Translations under genes and position numbers: made by a program
Source: Syngnathus acus
Lineage: Eukaryota; Chordata; Actinopteri; Syngnathiformes; Syngnathidae
Reading direction: 5' to 3'
Length of the DNA stretch: 64,000 bases
Assembly (NCBI RefSeq): GCF_901709675.1
Contig: NC_051095.1
Span: 2,706,295-2,770,294 of the forward strand
In this document: in pieces, positions 58,001 through 64,000 of the stretch
Numbering within the stretch: position 1 is the first letter of the stretch
How the letters are laid out: each line of letters opens with the position of its first letter
Notes under the pieces: generated by a model
What the model was told of the DNA's origin: nothing
Database searches by the model: none
The model's input: the letters and a program-made list of their open reading frames with translations, nothing else

Positions 58001-61000
58001 TCAATTGGAAGGTCTTCATCTGTATATTTCCGATCCTAATATTGGGACATATCCACTCTCGGTAAGCAGCGAACATTCAGATATTTTCTCTCAATTTCAA
58101 ACATTAGATATTCCAAACACTGGAATGAAATTACACATTTTTTTTACAGTACGTCTCCGTATTGTAACAAGAGTATTTCATTTCCCCGTCAATCTATTTG
58201 GAGTGAAAAGGTGTCCGGTTCACCGTCCCAACTACAACCTCTTTGGTCACAAAATCAACAATTGGATTGCGAAAGTGTCATAACTCTGGCACCGAGTGTG
58301 CGTTTTATAGCTGAGTATTGGCCACTGCTGCTTCCACTATATTCACGCTCGAGAGACGACGATATTCCTGCGCAGCTGCTCTGTTTTCTCGGCTCTCGCT
58401 TGCTTAGCGCTCTCGACACAAAAAAAGTGTCAGGCGACAAAACAGAGTCTGAGCGGCTACAACGTGCACGTTATGTTTTGGTTGACGAGCTCATCTTTAT
58501 TGTCTTGCTTTGAGGTGAGCTGATTTTTGTATCTTCTGGGTGTTGCCCGGCCTATAAATCCGTCAAAACGTCAACACTGGCGCATACGCCCGACGTTAAA
58601 CAGTGGCCGTGATGTCGGCCGGATGCTCATCTGTGTGCTTGCGATCTTTACGGTAGCGAAAGCACACACGGCGTCCATTAAAACACTTCTGTCATGCGTC
58701 TCGCCGCGGAACGAGACAAGAACAAGCTTGCGGAAACACATCGTAGATCCGGCAAACGTGCAAACTGCCAACGAAATGATCATTAACCGGACCGTTGCGT
58801 TTGTCAAAGCGGAAAGCGCGAGGGCCAAATACGACACGATTGTTTACGTGCGCGGCCCGACTGACGCGACATGAAGGGACATGCGAGAGGTCAACGCAGA
58901 TTTGATTTGAGTTGGGGAAAAAAAAAAAAGATTCTGACATCATGACCAGAGACAGGAACATCCTGGTGAAGGGAAGATGACTTAAGAGGAAATGAAAGAA
59001 GAAGATGTGTGGACAGTTTTTCTTCTTAGGTTATTTCGAGCAGCAGGCCTCAAGAGCCCCATCCCAAATTAGGGTAAAGGTCGACCATGTCACTCCAAGC
59101 TTACGTCCAGCTTACTCAGACATTTTGGTTTTATTGTTCTTGGAGTTGGAAATTACAAACGAAGAATTTTTTGGGGCGGCAGCATTGAAGTCGTCATTGC
59201 CGCAAATTGCATCCCCCAAAATATCATTTTTGCCAAAGGGGTGCGGTTGGAGCGGGGGCGGCTTAGAATCGACCCGCCGCCGATGGCGCGGCCCACTAAG
59301 TCGGCTAAAACGAATGCGAGCGAAAGGAAGAGAGAGAGAGGCAGCGAGGCTGGCAGCCAACGAGGACAAGCCTGGAAAGAATGGAGCCGCTTCCACACTG
59401 GAGCTGCGGCGCCATATCGCAGTGAAACAAATTGAGATTAGCTTTCGGTGAGCCGCCGAGGAGAAAAGCGGGATGGAGCAAGAAGTGCGCCCTGGAGATT
59501 GGAGCCTGAAAAGTGCTTATTATTATTCGGGAGAGGAATCTTCTCCTTGGGACTAGATTTTCCTGTTGTACTTTTTCAACACATTGTTGTTGTTGTTTTT
59601 TTTATATAGCAAAACCTTAACGACTACTCAATTGTCTGATTTATATCAGGAAGGGGCAACTGCCAGCAAGCCCGCTGAATGATGAATAAAAAACTACTAG
59701 CAAAAAAAAAAACCTGTAAACGTGCAAATCCGAACTGCAAAATTGACTGCAGTTTTAAGTTGTAATATCAGCATTCACCACTAGATGGCAGATGTGTTTT
59801 AGTTGCAATGTGACATGCAGGACAAATGCAGTACCTTGGTAATTTGACAATTTTGACTGAGTTGATTCTTGTGCGGGGAAAAAAAGTACAAAAGGGATTT
59901 TCTACTTTTTTTTTAGCAGTTTTGTGCCGTCATTTTTAGGCAAGTGAGCCAATTGTCTGTGTGCTTTAAAACCTTTGTTGGATCAGCATCGTGCACCTTT
60001 TATACATGCATCAAAAATGTGCCATCAAAAATGAAATCAATTCTGTTTTGTCCGTTTTTAAAATGGCAAGATAGAAATAGAGTATGCTGTCCTATGTGTA
60101 AGTAAAAATGTAAACGGCCTCCAGCATTTAAGCTCCCCATCCCATATCTAGATTTTTTTTTCCTCAGTTGAACTCACTTCCCTACCGCAGAGTTCGATCC
60201 GGAAGGCAGGCATCGACAATTATCTCTGCAGGACGACACGCCTGCTCGCCGGGAGGCAATCTCTTCCGCATGGCCCGATTGACAGCTGATCTGCCCCGTA
60301 AGGCCTACATGGAAAGTGGCCACTCGAGGCTGACCAGTTTGGCAGCCGAATGTAGCGATCGAACTCCGAGTCAATATCTAATCTCGTTGTTGCTTGTCAT
60401 CCATGTGTGCCAAATCCTGTGATGAACACATGTCGGTCGTTTTCTTTTTTTTACCGGTGCACAGGTGTACCTAATGCTGTGGCTCATTCGTCGAGAGGAC
60501 ATAATGGCTAACGAGGAGAGCCTCAAATCACCCCCAATTATTTTGCCCGTAATGACACTGACTTGGATGTGCTCGCCATTGCGTTGCTGTAAATCTCCGT
60601 GGCGAGCCTCTCCGCTTTGCATCCTTCGAGCGGAGTACGAGCGAGGAGCATCTGTTGTCTGACGTCGCACCTTTGAACCCAAAACACATATTTAAGCCTA
60701 TCTCAGCGTTTGCGCTGTCATGGGCGTGGCCGTGTTGCCAGGGCCAGTGTCTTTATTTTCTCGACCTTCTCTTTGCGAATTTTTTTGTCGGTCTAACCTT
60801 TTGGCTAATGAAGAAAAAAAAGATGTGATTCTTCTTGCCGTGCTCCTGCGTGAATGTTTGCTGTGGGCGTGTGGATTTAATTAAACCCTGCATAAATGCA
60901 TGAACACGCGGCAGTGGGACGCCACTCGCGAGACTAATACGGCGAGCCGTGAAATGCGACGAGGTGCGATCGCGCCGCTCGGCAGCTTGCACTTTTGACA

Positions 61001-64000
61001 GTATCTTTGAAATGAAGTCGTTTGCATCAACTAGGGAGCTTCATTTGGATCAGCAGCACCTTCTAAATAGACTTTGGGTATTGTTTACTTTAAAAAAAAA
61101 AAAATCTTCTTTGAAGGCAGAGAAGCTTTTTTGGAGTTTCGTTAAGTAGTTTATGCACAATTCTGCTGACAACCAACAATAAAAGTACGATGATCAGTTT
61201 TGCTAGTTACATTGGAAATATGACTTTACTGATTACATGGTGTAAAAAATAACTTCACGGATTACTTCCTTTTTTTTTAAGTTACTTTAAAAGCAACAGC
61301 CCTGCTTACTATAAAGAATATTTTTGGTACTTCATTGGCGAGTTGAAGTAAATCGATATTTGCCAAGTCTGATGACGTGACGGGAAAATATGAGATTAGT
61401 TTTGATTGGAAAACATTTTGGAAATAACCGACATCACCGCCTGCCAGCCCGTGTATGATGCGGTCATTTATCCGCCGGCTGTTTGAGCGTAAGAAGGGTA
61501 GTCGCCGCGGTCCTGCAGCCTTGCGTGTGTCCAAGGTCTGCGGTGATTGATGTCCCTCCTCAGGCTTGTGGGCTTTGGGGATGGCACATGTGACCTCTGC
61601 AGATGCGAGTACATCAGCAACTCTCGCCCCACCTGGAGGAAGTCTTGCGCAACCTTCTCCTCCGGCGAAAGGACTACCGCGCTTATCTTACGACTCCTCG
61701 ACATTATAAAAAATGTCGGACCATCCCCCAGTTATTCATGGAATCAGAGCAAAACTGTGGATTACTCGGCAAACACAATAAATTCATAATGGTTGACCCC
61801 CCCCTTTTTATTTTAAAGAGGATTTCGGCGAGGCAACGTGTGGATGTCCGGGACGACGGCGCGAGGATTAGCAGCAAACTGATGAGAACAGCACAGCGTG
61901 GTTAAACAAATCAGGGACAAGATGATGCATGCTCTCAGGCGCTCATTGAACACCTCGCGTCACGTCACACAGCTGTTTTGCCCGCAGCTTTGTCGCCTCG
62001 ATAAATACCAGCACGGCCGGGCTGTCGTTTTAGCTTACAAATCAAGAGGTGAGCACAGGAGCGTCCCTGTTGCCAAGGTGACGTCACAACGGCGAACCGC
62101 TATCGTGTTAGCCGTGAGATGTGATGTCGTAACATCCGACAATCTGAAGAGAGGCGTCGATGTGAAATTAGTCACATCTGCATGCCCAGTGTCGCTCACC
62201 CCGCCCCTCCCCCGGGAAAGCTCGTGAGCTGTGACAAATGACTTTACAAGTGATTGGGGTGTGATTATTGATTAAGGGAATGATTGATCCAGTCATTGAC
62301 CTCTACTTAAAAAAGGTGCTTAAGGTGACAGATAACTGCATTAAGGTCTCCCGCAAGAATCTGTAGAAGATATCCCGCTTTAGCACCGAAACCTTTGTTT
62401 AGGTTTGTCGTGCGTTTGCTCGACATCATCGTTCGGCACACTCCAACGCATGAACATGCAGAAAATAAATATTTCACACTGAATGTGCTTTCTCGAGTGA
62501 CGAGGAAGATTTTTTTTTTTTTTCTCTCCCCTTTCCATACGGGACATATGACTGCACACATGTATGTGTGAACAGCATTGTGCACTTAGCTCTGCTGTCC
62601 TGTAATTGCGTTACGGTGCGCGCTCGCGTGTGACACTTCGGTTTTCATAACACTCGTGTTTTGTTTGTTCTGTGTGTGGGGAATGCGGGGATCCATCACT
62701 GTGAATTGATTGCTCACGCACAAACGCACGTGCTTCAAATTCCAAACAATTATGCAAAAACCGTCAATATTTTATTCATTGAACTTGGCATCCATCGACA
62801 TTTTGTCATCTGCGAAGAAACAACACAGCTTACATTTGCTGCTTACCTTCGCTCGATGTCAATAAAAGCTGGAAGGATACTGTCTGTGCGTGCTTGTATG
62901 CGTGTGTGCGCGCGCACACACACACGAGTGAAGTAATGACGTCGACTTCAAAGATACGCCGTCCTCCGATTCTCAACGACTGTAATTACACGCAAGTTTA
63001 ATTAATGTGGGAACACGGGGGAGGAGGGAAAAAGAGGAAGATTAGAGCAGCGCACTCTGAATTTCTTTGCACTGGCAAAAGTCGACTCCCAGGAATCTCT
63101 GGCGGATCCCAAATATGTCTTCCACTTTTGCAACTTCTCCATCCATCTGTTCCTTCCGTCTCATTAGTTTTCTTGCTGGCGGTTTTATGCGTCCCTCTCC
63201 ACCACTCTGCCCGCTCGCCTCTTCATCATATCCACGACACAACAATCAGCCCGGGGCTATTTGCCAGCGATTTGGTGGGATTCTTCCATCGCAAATCCAT
63301 CCAAAAACAAAAGCCACCGGCAACCACAACTTCTTCATTCATGCGGCGAGTAACGTATAGGTGGTAACTTATATCCTTCAGACCTAGTTTCTCAGTGACA
63401 GGCAGCCGAGTGTTATCCGCTTTCAGCCTGACCTTGTTCCGAGCGTCGTCACACACAGGACTTCAAGATCCAGAACAATTCTGAATAAGAGAGGCTTCAA
63501 GTATTTGTTACTTCCGGTTGAAGTTAACTGTCAAATCAGACGAAAACAAATTGCACTTTGTGTATTCAAAACAACCACATTTTGCCCAAGTCTGTGTAGT
63601 TTAATGCTAACAAACAATGCTAACGAATGATTCTGAACACGTATTTAAACACAAATAATGTAGCAAGCTAGCAAAAGCTGGAGAAGCATATGTTCATTTT
63701 TTGGGGGGTCAAAATGAGATAACATTACTGCAGCTGCCTGCCCGAGTTGTGAGATTATTGGTTTGCATCACACTGCCCCCAAGTGTCCAAAACGAGCATA
63801 GCGGAAAAAGCCGCTCAATTGAGGGCAAAACTTTCAACGCCATTCAAGTGTGGCACCAAAAGAAGAAGACATCCCTTTCAACCTTAGTCGGGTTCATTCA
63901 GTCCGGCTCAGAAGATGAGGCATTGGCTGAGGGAGCAGAAGAGAAAATACATTCAATGCATTGGCATTTTTTCAAAACAGGAAGCGGAACATTTACAAGC
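58001..64000. other. Upstream flank of fgf11, no gene supported
   Basis: Six kilobases with only short frames. The longest, 59005-59451 on the plus strand, is Lys/Arg/Glu-biased with no family resemblance. Homopolymers and a short CA run near 62910-62922 are present. No exon, RNA gene or transposon with clear ends is identified. Confidence 0.4.

Noticed and set aside
59005-59451. 148-codon plus-strand frame upstream of fgf11
   Set aside because: Low-complexity basic composition, no start context, no domain and no splice partners.

Overview
The window is nuclear DNA from a teleost fish, probably a percomorph. The genes have vertebrate exon/intron structure with GT-AG introns and are fish-sized and closely packed. 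The DNA between them is rich in CA/GT microsatellites and in small non-autonomous DNA transposons of kinds common in fish. No prokaryotic operon, CRISPR array, virus or plasmid is visible. I rebuilt the gene models by hand from splice sites, reading phase and family exon lengths, so coordinates may be off by a base or two.

Layout, left to right. (1) 189-3801, minus strand: a two-exon class A GPCR resembling GPR132/G2A, then an intronless UDP-glucuronosyltransferase of the fish UGT5 type. (2) 4029-5308: two palindromic/TIR elements. (3) 6108-9534, minus: two tandem PLAC8/cornifelin-like genes with the same three-exon plan. (4) 10800-13040: a compact promoter region that looks bidirectional, then a plus-strand gene for an 80-aa proline/glycine-rich protein I do not recognise. 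(5) 13926-16467, minus: claudin-7, four coding exons, ending in the PDZ ligand KEYV. (6) 18462-22898 and 24621-30264, minus: two complete muscle-type nicotinic acetylcholine receptor beta-1 subunit genes in head-to-tail tandem, each with 11 coding exons. The second (chrnb1) is close to mammalian CHRNB1; the first (chrnb1-like) is more diverged. (7) 30482-31357: an 876-bp (TG)n array just upstream of chrnb1. (8) 34798-56624, minus: fgf11, an intracellular FGF homologous factor, spread over about 22 kb with a 12.4-kb first intron. (9) 56625-64000: 5' flank of fgf11, with CT/GA repeats and no gene I can support.

From memory, claudin-7, FGF11 and CHRNB1 also lie near each other on human chromosome 17p13, so the block looks like conserved vertebrate synteny carrying local duplications (PLAC8-like pair, beta-1 pair). 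The genes do not form one pathway: chrnb1/chrnb1-like serve the neuromuscular junction, fgf11 modulates voltage-gated sodium channels in excitable cells, claudin-7 seals epithelia, UGT5 conjugates small lipophilic compounds, and the GPCR probably senses lipid or protons.

I did not find a wholly new system. The items most worth a second look are the tandem beta-1 receptor pair, the very long TG array between chrnb1 and a possible upstream TATA box, the orphan 80-aa gene with its shared promoter, and LINE relics lodged beside a splice donor and just past the fgf11 stop codon.
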